From an uncultured Acetatifactor sp. (GTDB lineage: Bacteria > Bacillota > Clostridia > Lachnospirales > Lachnospiraceae): a stretch of DNA of 26,009 bases. Under the pieces are notes generated by a model. The model was not told the origin of the DNA. It made no database searches and saw only the letters and a list, made by a program, of their open reading frames with translations. Positions 7,850-16,293 of the stretch are shown here, piece by piece. The DNA is taken from the NCBI GenBank assembly GCA_934426825.1, contig CAKRYI010000028.1:1-26009 (forward strand), written 5' to 3'. A program made the translations under genes and the position numbers. Each line of letters starts with the position of its first letter. The first letter of the stretch is position 1.

Positions 7850-7948
7850 TCACCTGTTTTTCATCATTTCCGGTAGAGCTTGTTCCGGTTCTATTTTAGC
7901 ACGAATATTCCGATTATGAAACAGCAAAACATCGTCTCTGATTCCCAT
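7850..7948 (-). CDS. Microprotein upstream of and coupled to the 55-aa gene (32 aa)
   Basis: The ATG at 7948 has a near-consensus GGAGGAT site 4 nt upstream. The 32-aa frame starts MGIRDDVLLF and ends MMKNR, and its TGA sits one base before the next ATG, inside that gene's AGGTGA ribosome site. This arrangement suggests translational coupling, either a real microprotein or a leader peptide controlling the 55-aa gene. It may also be the front half of a gene later broken by a frameshift. Confidence 0.5.
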   Translation of the reverse strand: MGIRDDVLLFHNRNIRAKIEPEQALPEMMKNR

Positions 7949-8009
7949 TCTATCCTCCGAAACAGGAAAAGTAAAAAGAAAAATTTATGCCGGCTCCCAT
8001 TCTTTGGGG

Positions 8010-8038
8010 TTGCAATCAAAAAGATTTTCAAGTAAAAT
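8010..8038 (+). promoter_or_regulatory. Promoter of tRNA-Ser
   Basis: Plus strand: -35 TTGCAA (8010-8015), 17-bp spacer and -10 TAAAAT (8033-8038), ending 16 nt before the first tRNA base. Confidence 0.6.
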
Positions 8039-8054
8039 GGATAGCGTGTGATAT

Positions 8055-8142
8055 GGAGTGGTATCGAAGTGGCCATAACGGGACTGACTCGAAATCAGTT
8101 GTACCGGCAACGGTACCGTGGGTTCGAATCCCACCCACTCCG
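8055..8142 (+). tRNA. tRNA-Ser(CGA)
   Basis: The 88-nt gene folds as a class II tRNA. The acceptor stem is GGAGTGG (8055-8061) with CCACTCC (8135-8141). The anticodon stem is ACTGA/TCAGT around loop CTCGAAA, giving anticodon CGA. A long variable arm is built on GGTACC-type pairing, and the T arm is GTGGG-TTCGAAT-CCCAC. The discriminator is G8142, as expected for serine. CCA is not encoded. It has its own promoter and terminator. Confidence 0.97.
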
Positions 8143-8153
8143 TTGTAATTGAT

Positions 8154-8194
8154 GGTTCACAGGCAGACAATCCCGCTTGTGAACCTTTTTCTTT
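8154..8194 (+). terminator. Rho-independent terminator of tRNA-Ser
   Basis: A perfect 8-bp stem GGTTCACA (8154-8161) / TGTGAACC (8178-8185) is followed by TTTTTCTTT. It lies 11 nt after the tRNA. Confidence 0.9.
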
Positions 8195-8208
8195 ATGAAA
8201 ACTATTTG

Positions 8209-8327
8209 ATTTCTAAATTTAGAAATTCATGCAAAGGAGCAAGATTGAAAAATAAAATTTTTCAATCACGAGATTTGTGTCTGCGCGCACTTGACACAAA
8301 CTCGCTATGCGCAAAGAACGTGCGCAG
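8209..8327 (+). repeat. Cluster of inverted repeats before the orphan membrane-protein gene
   Basis: Three perfect inverted repeats lie in series: an 18-bp palindrome ATTTCTAAATTTAGAAAT (8209-8226), an 11-bp stem GATTGAAAAAT/ATTTTTCAATC with an AAA loop (8243-8267), and TTTGTGTC/GACACAAA (8274-8300) whose loop holds TGCGCGCA. A partial CTGCGC../..GCGCAG pairing extends to 8327. It resembles a palindromic extragenic element or a structured 5' UTR. Confidence 0.6.
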
Positions 8328-8340
8328 AAATGTGGAAAAA

Positions 8341-9117
8341 ATGACTGAGATTATCGCAAGACGGCAGTTTTCCCCTCTTTACATATGGTTTGACATTGCC
8401 TTTTTGATTGTTTTTCTGTGTTTACTGATTTGGAAAAAGAAATATATGACTGTTCTTGTCGGACTTGTCATGGGGATTGTCTATATGCTGGTGGACTACG
8501 GCATTTTCCATTTAGTCTGCCATTCCCGCAGCATATCCGAAGGATACAGCCTGTTCTGGGTTCTGTTATGGATGTCCATGAGTTATGGATTTACGAATTT
8601 TACATGGATATGGCTGTGGCTCTCCAAAGACAAACATTTATTGGAATGGTCTCTGCTGATTCTGTGCTGGTGGTTCTGCTGTCCTCTTTTAACGCAGACC
8701 TTTTCCCCCAATGCGACACCGATTATCATTGAGCGAACCACCGGTTCCTACCACGGATATATGGCAGCGATTCTGTTTATCGGATACTTAGGGGTGATTC
8801 TCTACAATCTGAAACAGTCCGACAAAGCTGTCCAAATCCCAATTCTCCGGCTTCTTTTGATAGGTATTGTTGTACAATTCGGTTGGGAAGCCGGACTGCT
8901 CCTCGGCGGAATCCGCAGTGCCGGATTCGACAGCTTTGGCGCAAAATTACAAACCATGATTGTCAATTCCCTGCTGGAAACCAATCTTGGAATGCCCTAC
9001 GTGTATTGTATTTACATTGCTTATTCCCAAAAATTCACGGAACAGCTGCACAGGCGCAAAGAGACACTTTCTTTTCAGGAGCGCATTGCCGAAAGCAACG
9101 GGGTCACCGGAATCTGA
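8341..9117 (+). CDS. Polytopic membrane protein of unknown function
   Basis: The 258-aa protein has about seven or eight hydrophobic helices, is rich in Trp and aromatic residues (for example FTWIWLWL and LILCWWFCC), and has a short polar C-terminus. I do not recognise a family. The frame is open from 8149, but the first 64 codons cross the tRNA terminator and a hairpin cluster. I therefore chose the ATG at 8341; its ribosome site (GTGGAAAAA) is weak and an in-frame GTG at 8332 is an alternative. Its last 43 bases overlap the 3' end of the convergent merR-type gene. Confidence 0.65.
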   Translation: MTEIIARRQFSPLYIWFDIAFLIVFLCLLIWKKKYMTVLVGLVMGIVYMLVDYGIFHLVCHSRSISEGYSLFWVLLWMSMSYGFTNFTWIWLWLSKDKHLLEWSLLILCWWFCCPLLTQTFSPNATPIIIERTTGSYHGYMAAILFIGYLGVILYNLKQSDKAVQIPILRLLLIGIVVQFGWEAGLLLGGIRSAGFDSFGAKLQTMIVNSLLETNLGMPYVYCIYIAYSQKFTEQLHRRKETLSFQERIAESNGVTGI

Positions 9118-9920
9118 ATTTGTGTCACAAACTGTTCCGTGTCGTCCGTAAATCCAAAATCTATCATGGTAATTTCACGGGAAAAACCTGCCACCTGCAA
9201 GTGATTTTCCCGAATGTATGCCATAAGTTTTTCATACTGTGCCGGCGCCTCCCTGTGGCTTCCGCAAAACCGGATGGATACACAAAGGCATGCCGGCATC
9301 TGCTCTGTCTGCCCATGGTAGACATCCTCCTCATCCAGCACAAGAAAAATGCAGTCATAGTTATCATAGCGAAACGAATTCAGATTTTCCCGGGAGATAC
9401 CGATTCCCACTTTTCCCAAAAAGATTACTGCCTCCGATTCATCCGCATGCAGCTTGCGAATCGGGGTTTCCATGTCAAGGAAATTGTGAATCTGAAGTTT
9501 TCCCTCCATTCGCACCATACGGCAGTCCGGAATCTCTTGCAGCCGAATCACATCCAGTTCGGAATTTCTGGCATCCCGAAGCTGCTGCAGGCGATTGTTG
9601 ATTTTCTTTTCCACAACGGCAAGTTCCCGCTGCTTTCTCACCACCTCGTCCCGTTGTTTCAGCAGCATTTCTTCCATGACTTCCACATCCCGGTTTTTGA
9701 AAAAAGCGGCTATCTGCGACAGCGGCATATCCAGCGCTCTCAGGTAACAGATGGTATTCAGCACCTCAAATTGTCCGGTACTGTAATAACGGTAACTCGT
9801 TTCCGGGTCCACATACTCCGGTGTCAGCAAGCCCTGCGCCTCATAATAACGCAGACTTCCCACGCTGAGATGAAACATTTTTGATACATCACCAATGGAA
9901 AATAAATTCCTTTTATCCAT
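9075..9920 (-). CDS. MerR family transcriptional regulator with GyrI/BmrR-like effector domain
   Basis: The 281-aa protein begins with a MerR winged helix-turn-helix (SIGDVSKMFHLSVGSLRYYE, about 8-27; SYRYYS follows). A linking coiled coil (about 80-125) and a C-terminal domain of about 150 residues follow, resembling the effector-binding domain of BmrR-type multidrug sensors. Such proteins distort promoters with 19-bp spacers when they bind ligand. The ATG at 9920 has CGGAGA 7 nt upstream; a TTG six codons earlier overlaps that site. It lies 23 nt after the MATE gene, in the same operon, and probably controls the MerR-type promoter in front of it. Confidence 0.85.
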   Translation of the reverse strand: MDKRNLFSIGDVSKMFHLSVGSLRYYEAQGLLTPEYVDPETSYRYYSTGQFEVLNTICYLRALDMPLSQIAAFFKNRDVEVMEEMLLKQRDEVVRKQRELAVVEKKINNRLQQLRDARNSELDVIRLQEIPDCRMVRMEGKLQIHNFLDMETPIRKLHADESEAVIFLGKVGIGISRENLNSFRYDNYDCIFLVLDEEDVYHGQTEQMPACLCVSIRFCGSHREAPAQYEKLMAYIRENHLQVAGFSREITMIDFGFTDDTEQFVTQIQIPVTPLLSAMRS

Positions 9921-9943
9921 AATTTTTCTCCGTGTCAATCTCT

Positions 9944-11287
9944 CTATACGGTTTTATGCGCCCTCTGCCTGCGGGTAAACAATACATATGCCGTGATGCA
10001 GATGATTGCCGACAAAAGTGACCCAAGCGGAGCGGCAAGTCCCATCGGAAACAGGGTGTCCGGAAATCTTTTGGAGGCGAAATATGCCACCGGAATCCGC
10101 ACGAGCACAATGGAAAGGGAATTGTGCAGGAAAGAAATCTGTGATTTTTCCAGTGCGCAAAAATATCCGGAAAAGCAAAAGTGAATTCCCGCAAACACGC
10201 AGTCCCACACATAGCTTTTCAAATACTGGCTTCCCAGCCGTATCACGTCAGGATTTTTTTCGAAGATTCCTACAATCCATGGGGCAGCAAACCTGACACC
10301 ACCCGCTGCCGCCACGCCAAAACCGACACATAACAATACCGCATATCTGAGGGTAAGTCTTGCCCGCTTTTCCTGCTTTGCCCCCATGTTCTGGGCTGCG
10401 AGCACAGATACCGCCGACAGCATGGAGGACGGAATTAGGAACAAAACGCCGATAACCTTTTCTACAATTCCCACCGCCGCCGCGTCATTCAGTCCTCTGC
10501 GGTTAGCTATCACCGTGATAATGATAAACGCAATCTGGATAAAGCCGTCCTGCAATGCCACCGGCACACCGATTTTTAACATTCCGCCCACCATGGACCT
10601 CTGCAGGCGAAAATCTGTCCGGCTCAGGGGCACACCGATTTTTCGTCTGCGCATTGCCAGTAATGCCACCAGAACGGATATGGTCTGGGACAGAGTGGTT
10701 CCCAGTGCCGCCCCGGCAGTTCCCATGCCCAGTGCACCGATAAACAGATAATCCAGCGCAATGTTGCAGACGCACGCCACCGCAATGAAATACATCGGAC
10801 TTTTCGTGTCCCCCAGTCCCCTTAAAATGGAACTGATAATATTATATGCGGTAATAAAAGGGATTCCGATAAAGCATATGGTCAGATACGCCACCGTTCC
10901 CTCCACTGCCTCCGCCGGTGTTGACATGACAGCCACTATCGGTTTTACCAAAATAAGAAGCAAAACCATAGCCGCCAGCGAGCCGGTCAGAAAGAATGTG
11001 ACCGTATTGCCCACACAGCGTGCAACCCTGTCATTTTCTTTTGCACCTACGGCACGTCCAATCGTCACCGTTGTTCCCATGGCAAGTCCCACAATCATCA
11101 CCGTCAGCATATGCATGACCTGACTGCCCACGGAAACCGCAGTAATGCTGTCCGTGGCGTTAAACTGCCCGATAATGAACAAATCCGCCATGCCGTACAG
11201 TGTCTGCAAAAAGAATGAGAGCATATAGGGTAGTGAAAACAATATGATATTTTTAAATACATTTCCGGTTGTTAAATTTTTTTCCAT
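9944..11287 (-). CDS. MATE family efflux transporter (MerR-regulated)
   Basis: The 447-aa protein has the twelve-helix MATE architecture. The N-terminus is typical of the family (NLTTGNVFKNIILFSLPYM, then YGMADLFIIGQF), and the internal repeat starts near residue 230 (GMLKIGVPVALQDGF). MATE proteins export drugs or metabolites using Na+ or H+ gradients; the substrate here is not known. The ATG at 11287 has no ribosome site and lies only 6 nt from the promoter -10, so the mRNA appears leaderless. It is co-transcribed with the MerR-type regulator gene 23 nt downstream, which suggests a self-contained drug-responsive export unit. Confidence 0.9.
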   Translation of the reverse strand: MEKNLTTGNVFKNIILFSLPYMLSFFLQTLYGMADLFIIGQFNATDSITAVSVGSQVMHMLTVMIVGLAMGTTVTIGRAVGAKENDRVARCVGNTVTFFLTGSLAAMVLLLILVKPIVAVMSTPAEAVEGTVAYLTICFIGIPFITAYNIISSILRGLGDTKSPMYFIAVACVCNIALDYLFIGALGMGTAGAALGTTLSQTISVLVALLAMRRRKIGVPLSRTDFRLQRSMVGGMLKIGVPVALQDGFIQIAFIIITVIANRRGLNDAAAVGIVEKVIGVLFLIPSSMLSAVSVLAAQNMGAKQEKRARLTLRYAVLLCVGFGVAAAGGVRFAAPWIVGIFEKNPDVIRLGSQYLKSYVWDCVFAGIHFCFSGYFCALEKSQISFLHNSLSIVLVRIPVAYFASKRFPDTLFPMGLAAPLGSLLSAIICITAYVLFTRRQRAHKTV

Positions 11288-11293
11288 GCTGTT

Positions 11294-11324
11294 ATTTTAA
11301 ACTCTATAGTTACTGTAGAGTCAA
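11294..11324 (-). promoter_or_regulatory. MerR-type promoter with operator dyad before the MATE-merR operon
   Basis: Minus strand: -35 TTGACT (11319-11324), a 19-bp spacer and -10 TAAAAT (11294-11299). A 21-bp dyad (11301-11321; arms ACTCTA/TAGAGT continuing as CAG/CTA around a TAA centre, one mismatch per arm) fills the spacer. The over-long spacer with a centred dyad is the hallmark of MerR-activated promoters. Only six bases separate the -10 from the MATE start codon. Confidence 0.8.
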
Positions 11325-11366
11325 CATTAATTGTACCACATTTATCTGTCATCATCTATAAAAATG

Positions 11367-11375
11367 TGCTATGAT
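11367..11375 (+). promoter_or_regulatory. Candidate extended -10 promoter of the D-lactate dehydrogenase gene
   Basis: Plus strand TGCTATGAT is an extended -10 (TGn + TATGAT at 11370-11375) with only a weak -35 (TGTCAT near 11347). It lies about 100 nt before the start codon and diverges from the MATE promoter. Confidence 0.4.
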
Positions 11376-11473
11376 AACATTGTATCTCCATATGGATGAA
11401 TTTATTGTATGGCAATGGCAAAACTAAGAAACACTATCAGAAAAGCCATTCGCCGGAAAGGAAGGATTTTACG

Positions 11474-12463
11474 ATGAAAATATTATTTTACGATGCAAAG
11501 AGTTATGACAAAGAATCTTTCGACGCAACTTTAAAAAATTATCCCGACATCGACGTGGACTATATCAAGTCTGATTTGGACCCCAGAACTGCCACACTTG
11601 CCACCGGATTTGATGCGGTCTGCGCCTTCGTCAGTTCCAACGTAAGTGCCGAGACACTGAACATTCTCCATGAAAAAAAGGTGGGACTGGTACTGATGCG
11701 CTGTGCCGGTTTCAACAACGTAGATATGGAAAAAGCAAAGGAACTCGGCATCCGCATTATGCGTGTTCCGGGATACTCTCCGGAGGCTGTTGCCGAACAT
11801 GCCATGGCGCTTGCCCTCGCCTGCAACCGCCGTCTCTATAAAGCATACAACAAGGTTCGTGAAAATGACTTCAGTCTTTCCGGACTGATGGGCTTCAACT
11901 TCTACCAGAAGACCGCCGGTATTGTGGGCACCGGAAAAATCGGAGCCGCCATGTGCCGCATCTGCCGCGGATTCGGCATGAAAGTAATTGCCTATGACGT
12001 ATATCAGAATGAATCGTTAAAAGATTTTGTGGAGTATGTTTCCTTAGAAGAACTGCTCGCCAAAAGTGATGTGATTTCCCTGCACTGTCCTCTCATGGAC
12101 TCCACCTACCACATGATTAACATTGAAACCATCAAGCAGATGAAGGACGGGGTAATTCTGGTAAACACTTCCCGCGGTGCGCTGGTAAAAACGGAGGACT
12201 TAATTGAAGGAATCCGTATGCACAAATTTGCCGGAGTCGGACTGGATGTTTACGAAGAGGAAACCAACAATGTGTTTGAGGACCGCTCCGACGAAATTCT
12301 GGAGCACTCCACCACGGCAAGACTTCTTTCTTTCCCCAATGTCATGATAACTTCCCATCAGGGATTTTTCACCAGAGAGGCGTTAGAAGCCATTGCGGAA
12401 ACCACTTTACAAAATGCCAAAGATTTTGAGGCCGGCAAAGCCAGCCCCAATGATGTCGCATAG
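11474..12463 (+). CDS. D-lactate dehydrogenase (D-isomer 2-hydroxyacid dehydrogenase)
   Basis: The enzyme reduces pyruvate to D-lactate with NADH, regenerating NAD+ in fermentation. The 329-aa length is typical. Visible are the nucleotide-binding GTGKIG (152-157), the substrate Arg234 in NTSRGAL, Glu263 in DVYEEE and the catalytic His295 in SHQGFFT. These match Arg235/Glu264/His296 of characterised lactobacillar enzymes with a one-residue offset. The N-terminal SDLDPRTATLATGFDAVCAF segment also fits D-LDH. The ATG at 11474 is preceded by AGGAAGG; an upstream extension of 26 codons lacks support. It is monocistronic and converges on the second MATE gene with a 22-nt gap. Confidence 0.9.
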   Translation: MKILFYDAKSYDKESFDATLKNYPDIDVDYIKSDLDPRTATLATGFDAVCAFVSSNVSAETLNILHEKKVGLVLMRCAGFNNVDMEKAKELGIRIMRVPGYSPEAVAEHAMALALACNRRLYKAYNKVRENDFSLSGLMGFNFYQKTAGIVGTGKIGAAMCRICRGFGMKVIAYDVYQNESLKDFVEYVSLEELLAKSDVISLHCPLMDSTYHMINIETIKQMKDGVILVNTSRGALVKTEDLIEGIRMHKFAGVGLDVYEEETNNVFEDRSDEILEHSTTARLLSFPNVMITSHQGFFTREALEAIAETTLQNAKDFEAGKASPNDVA

Positions 12464-12485
12464 TCTGTATGTTCTAACGCTTTTG

Positions 12486-13904
12486 TCAGGTATCGGATGA
12501 GGTGCGTTTTGCTTCATCCGATGCCACAATATTGTGAATCCAAACACCTTTTTTCACTAAAATATATCCCAGAATACATTTCAAAATATCGATTAGCTGG
12601 CAAAACAGATACAGCGGTACAATGGGCAGTGATGTGTAACGGCTGAGCACATACGCAAACGGAATGCTGACACACCACAAAAACACGCTGTCAAACAAAA
12701 AAGTTATCATTGTCTTGCCGCCGGAACGCAGGGTGAAATAGCTGGCGTGCATAAATGCCGCCAAAGGCATACACAGTGCCGCGGTGCGTAAAAACCATGT
12801 GGCAAGACTCTTCACATGTTCGGAAGTGTTGTACATCATGGGAAACAGCGGCGCCAGCAGAATCAGCACAAATCCGATTCCCACACAGGACATGACGGAA
12901 AAGGCAATCAGCTTGGTATCCGTGTCCTTAGCCTCCTCCATTTTGCCGGCTCCCAAAAGCTGACCGACAATAATGGAAATAGCGCTTCCCATGGCAATAA
13001 ATACCACATTAAACAGGTTGGAAATCGTCGTGGAGATATTCAGTCCCGCCACCGTATCCAGACCTCGTATGGAATAGCACTGCATCAGCACAGCCATACC
13101 TGCTGCCCACAGAATTTCATTCACCATAAGAGGCGTACCCTTGACAATGATTCTTCCTACCAGGTTCAAAGGAATCACGGGGCTCTTATATGCTCCCACA
13201 ATAAACGGCATCCGCTTGGTATGGGTGTGCGTCCAGCCAATGACAATCGCCGCCTGCACATAACGGGACAAAACCGTAGCGATTGCTGCGCCCTCCACCC
13301 CAAGTTCGGGGCATCCGAATTTTCCAAAAATCAACAGATAATTAAAGAAAAGATTGACTAACACCGCCACGATTCCGGCTTTCATCGGTAAAACCGTCTC
13401 TCCGCACTCCCGCAGTGTTCCGGTATATATCTGTTCCAATCCGAATGGAACCAGCCCGAAAAGCATAACAAACAGGTATTTCTTTCCATAAAATAAGGCT
13501 GCCTCCAACGCCTGCTCATTGCCCTCGCCGTGGAGGTACATCCGTATGAGCGGATCCCCGGCACATGCCAAAATCGCGATTCCAACAGCGGTAATGGCGG
13601 CACAGATATACAGCTTAAAGCGGAAGGTATGCCTCACGCCTTCGTAATCCTTACACCCAAAATACTGCGCTCCAAAAATACCGGCACCGGAAATCGCCCC
13701 AAAAATCGCCAGATTGTAAACCAGCAGAAGCTGGTTTACAATGGCGATGCCTGACATCTGTTCCGTTCCCACCCGGCCCACCATAATATTATCCAGCAGG
13801 CTCACAAAGTTGGTAATTCCGTTTTGAATCATAATGGGCACTGCCACGCCCAGAACCATTTTATAAAAGGCTCGGTCGCCTATCAGTTTATTTCGTGTTT
13901 TCAC
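12486..13904 (-). CDS. MATE family efflux transporter (second copy)
   Basis: The 472-aa protein has about twelve transmembrane helices and the MATE signature LLDNIMVGRVGTEQMSGIA near the N-terminus, with the second repeat beginning near residue 245. It is only distantly similar to the MATE protein encoded at 9944-11287, so this is not a recent duplication. The start codon is GTG at 13904 with AAAGGAT about 5 nt upstream. It follows glgP by 35 nt with no terminator, so it is probably co-transcribed with glycogen phosphorylase and shares its LacI-type control. The last codons lie in a 9-bp inverted repeat (12492-12522). The substrate is unknown. Confidence 0.9.
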   Translation of the reverse strand: MKTRNKLIGDRAFYKMVLGVAVPIMIQNGITNFVSLLDNIMVGRVGTEQMSGIAIVNQLLLVYNLAIFGAISGAGIFGAQYFGCKDYEGVRHTFRFKLYICAAITAVGIAILACAGDPLIRMYLHGEGNEQALEAALFYGKKYLFVMLFGLVPFGLEQIYTGTLRECGETVLPMKAGIVAVLVNLFFNYLLIFGKFGCPELGVEGAAIATVLSRYVQAAIVIGWTHTHTKRMPFIVGAYKSPVIPLNLVGRIIVKGTPLMVNEILWAAGMAVLMQCYSIRGLDTVAGLNISTTISNLFNVVFIAMGSAISIIVGQLLGAGKMEEAKDTDTKLIAFSVMSCVGIGFVLILLAPLFPMMYNTSEHVKSLATWFLRTAALCMPLAAFMHASYFTLRSGGKTMITFLFDSVFLWCVSIPFAYVLSRYTSLPIVPLYLFCQLIDILKCILGYILVKKGVWIHNIVASDEAKRTSSDT

Positions 13905-13939
13905 GCTTTATCCTTTCCGGCAGTGCCCCTCTCTTTCGA

Positions 13940-16210
13940 TTATTTCAGCTTCCAGATGTCTCTGTTATACTCCGCAATCGTTCTGTCGGAGGAGAAAAAT
14001 CCTGCCTTGGCGATGTTCGTCAACATCATTTTCTTCCATTTTGTTTTATTTTCATAATCCGCAAAGGCTCTGTCCTTGGTCTGAATATAGTCCTCCAAGT
14101 CAAGCAGCGTCATAAACCAGTCTTTGTTCAGAAGCTCTTTGTAAAGTCTCTCCAGATTTTCCTTATGCCCCACGGCAAGCGCCTGTTTGCTCACAATGAA
14201 ATCCACTGCCTCTTTGATGACAGGGCTTTTCTCATAATACTTTTTGGAAACATAGTCTGCCTTGGCATAGTGGGCAATCACCGTGTCGCTGTCCTGACCG
14301 AAGATGTAAATATTGTCATCTCCCACCAGATTGTGAATTTCCACGTTGGCGCCGTCACTGGTTCCCAAGGTCACCGCACCGTTTAACATGAACTTCATGT
14401 TGCCGGTTCCGGACGCCTCCTTGGACGCCAGAGAAATCTGCTCGGAAATATCACACGCGGGAATCAGCTTTTCGGCATAGCTTACATTATAGTTTTCCAC
14501 CATGACAACCTTCATGTAAGGGCTTACCTCCGGGTCATTGTTCACTATATCGGACAAAACGAGAAGCAGGTGAATAATATCCTGTGCAATCACATAGGCA
14601 GGCGCCGCCTTTGCCCCGAAAATAAAGCTGATAGGGGTGGAAGGCTTTTTGCCGCCTTTGATTTCCAGATATTTATGAATAATATAGAGGGCATTCATCT
14701 GCTGACGCTTATACTCATGGAGACGCTTTACCTGAATGTCAAAAATGGAATCCGGGTTCAGGCTCACGCCCTCCTTTTCCTGAATATAGGAAACTAATGC
14801 CTTCTTATTCTCCTGTTTTACCTCATAAAGTCTGTCAAGCAGTCTTTCATCATCGATTCCGGCGAGCAGTTTTTCCAATTCGTCCGCATTTTTCTTGTAG
14901 CCGTCACCGATAGTTTCCGTAATCAGCTCCGCCAGTCCCGGATTGCAGGAAAGCAGCCAGCGGCGGAAGGTAATACCGTTGGTCTTATTGTTGAATTTCT
15001 CCGGATAAATCTTATAAAAATGATTCAGCTCCGTCTCCTTTAAGATTTCCGTGTGAATCGCCGCCACACCGTTCACGCTGTATCCGTAATGAATATCAAT
15101 GTGAGCCATATGAACCTTTTTATCCTTATCGATAATCTGAACCTTGGGATCTTTGTAAGTCTTTGCCACACGGTCACTCAGTTCTTTGATAATGGGCACA
15201 AGCTGTGGCACCGCCTTTTCAATGTAGGAAAGGGGCCACTTCTCCAGTGCTTCCGCCAAAATGGTATGATTGGTGTAGGCGCAGGTTTTGCTGACAACCG
15301 CAATCGCCTCATCCATGGAAAATCCCTCCTGTGTGGTAAGGATGCGGATTAATTCCGGAATAACCATGGTGGGGTGGGTGTCGTTAATCTGGATGGCGGC
15401 ATACTGCTCCATCCTGTGTAAATCCTTATGCTGCTCCTTCAGTTCGCGGATAATAAGCTGTGCCGCGTTGCTGACCATGAAATATTCCTGATAAATGCGG
15501 AGCAGGTTGCCCGCCTCATCCGAATCATCCGGATACAAAAAGAGGGTAAGGTTCTTCTCGACTGCCTCTTTGTCGAAAGTGATTCCCTGCTTTACCAGAC
15601 TTTCATCCACGGATTCCAAATCAAACAGGTGCAGCTTATTTCTGCCGTTTTCATATCCAATCACATCAATATCGTAAAGTACGGATTTTACTATTCTATC
15701 ACCAAATGCCACTTCAAAGCTAGTACCTGTTTGATTCAGCCATGAATTTTTTTCAATCCAGTCGTTCTTTTCCGCTTTCTGCAAATGGTTGCGGAATACC
15801 TGCTTAAACAAACCAAAGTGATAATTCAGACCGATACCGTCTCCGGGCAGTCCCAGACTGGCGATAGAATCCAAAAAGCAGGCTGCCAGACGTCCCAGAC
15901 CGCCGTTTCCCAAAGAGGGTTCCGGCTCTGCTTCCTCAATCTCCGCCAGATTCTTTCCGTTCTCTTTCAAAATACGTCCCAGCTCCTCGTAGATTCCCAG
16001 ATTAATCAGGTTATTGGACAGGAGCTTTCCAATCAAAAACTCCATGGAGATATAGTACACCTTTTTCTCTCCGGTAATCACCGGCGCCTCTTTCATCATA
16101 TCCTTGGACAACTGTAAAACGCAGTCATATAACTCCGTATTGCTGCACGCCTTAATATCCTTACCGCAGCGCTGCATGGTGAGTTTTTCTAATCTTTCCT
16201 CTAATTTCAT
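13940..16210 (-). CDS. glgP: Glycogen/maltodextrin phosphorylase
   Basis: The enzyme releases glucose 1-phosphate from alpha-1,4-glucan ends, feeding stored glycogen or maltodextrin into glycolysis. The product is 756 aa, within the normal range for Firmicutes. Visible are SLGNGGLGRLAACFLDSIAS, GLNYHFGLFKQ and the PLP site EASGTGNMKFMLNG, with the PLP lysine at about residue 606, followed by GTSDGANVEI. The chosen ATG at 16210 has AAAGGAG 10-11 nt upstream; an in-frame ATG at 16252 would add 14 residues and has a poorer ribosome site. The gene has its own promoter containing a LacI-type palindrome and probably continues into the second MATE gene. Confidence 0.95.
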   Translation of the reverse strand: MKLEERLEKLTMQRCGKDIKACSNTELYDCVLQLSKDMMKEAPVITGEKKVYYISMEFLIGKLLSNNLINLGIYEELGRILKENGKNLAEIEEAEPEPSLGNGGLGRLAACFLDSIASLGLPGDGIGLNYHFGLFKQVFRNHLQKAEKNDWIEKNSWLNQTGTSFEVAFGDRIVKSVLYDIDVIGYENGRNKLHLFDLESVDESLVKQGITFDKEAVEKNLTLFLYPDDSDEAGNLLRIYQEYFMVSNAAQLIIRELKEQHKDLHRMEQYAAIQINDTHPTMVIPELIRILTTQEGFSMDEAIAVVSKTCAYTNHTILAEALEKWPLSYIEKAVPQLVPIIKELSDRVAKTYKDPKVQIIDKDKKVHMAHIDIHYGYSVNGVAAIHTEILKETELNHFYKIYPEKFNNKTNGITFRRWLLSCNPGLAELITETIGDGYKKNADELEKLLAGIDDERLLDRLYEVKQENKKALVSYIQEKEGVSLNPDSIFDIQVKRLHEYKRQQMNALYIIHKYLEIKGGKKPSTPISFIFGAKAAPAYVIAQDIIHLLLVLSDIVNNDPEVSPYMKVVMVENYNVSYAEKLIPACDISEQISLASKEASGTGNMKFMLNGAVTLGTSDGANVEIHNLVGDDNIYIFGQDSDTVIAHYAKADYVSKKYYEKSPVIKEAVDFIVSKQALAVGHKENLERLYKELLNKDWFMTLLDLEDYIQTKDRAFADYENKTKWKKMMLTNIAKAGFFSSDRTIAEYNRDIWKLK

Positions 16211-16293
16211 ATCGTCTGTTCTCCTTTTATTTTCGATTTCTGTTGCTTTCATTTTAACCCTTTTACCTTGTAACTATGCCTTACGACACTCTT

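Noticed and set aside
8055..8200. tRNA-Ser as an attachment site for a mobile element
   Set aside because: No integrase gene and no second copy of the tRNA 3' end are seen nearby.
8149..8340. Longer start for the orphan membrane protein
   Set aside because: It would run through the tRNA terminator and the hairpin cluster and encodes an unlikely N-terminus.
8883..9884. Long plus-strand frame of 333 codons opposite the MerR-type gene
   Set aside because: It is antisense to a convincing MerR gene, has no ribosome site and its translation is rich in Cys/His without domain pattern.
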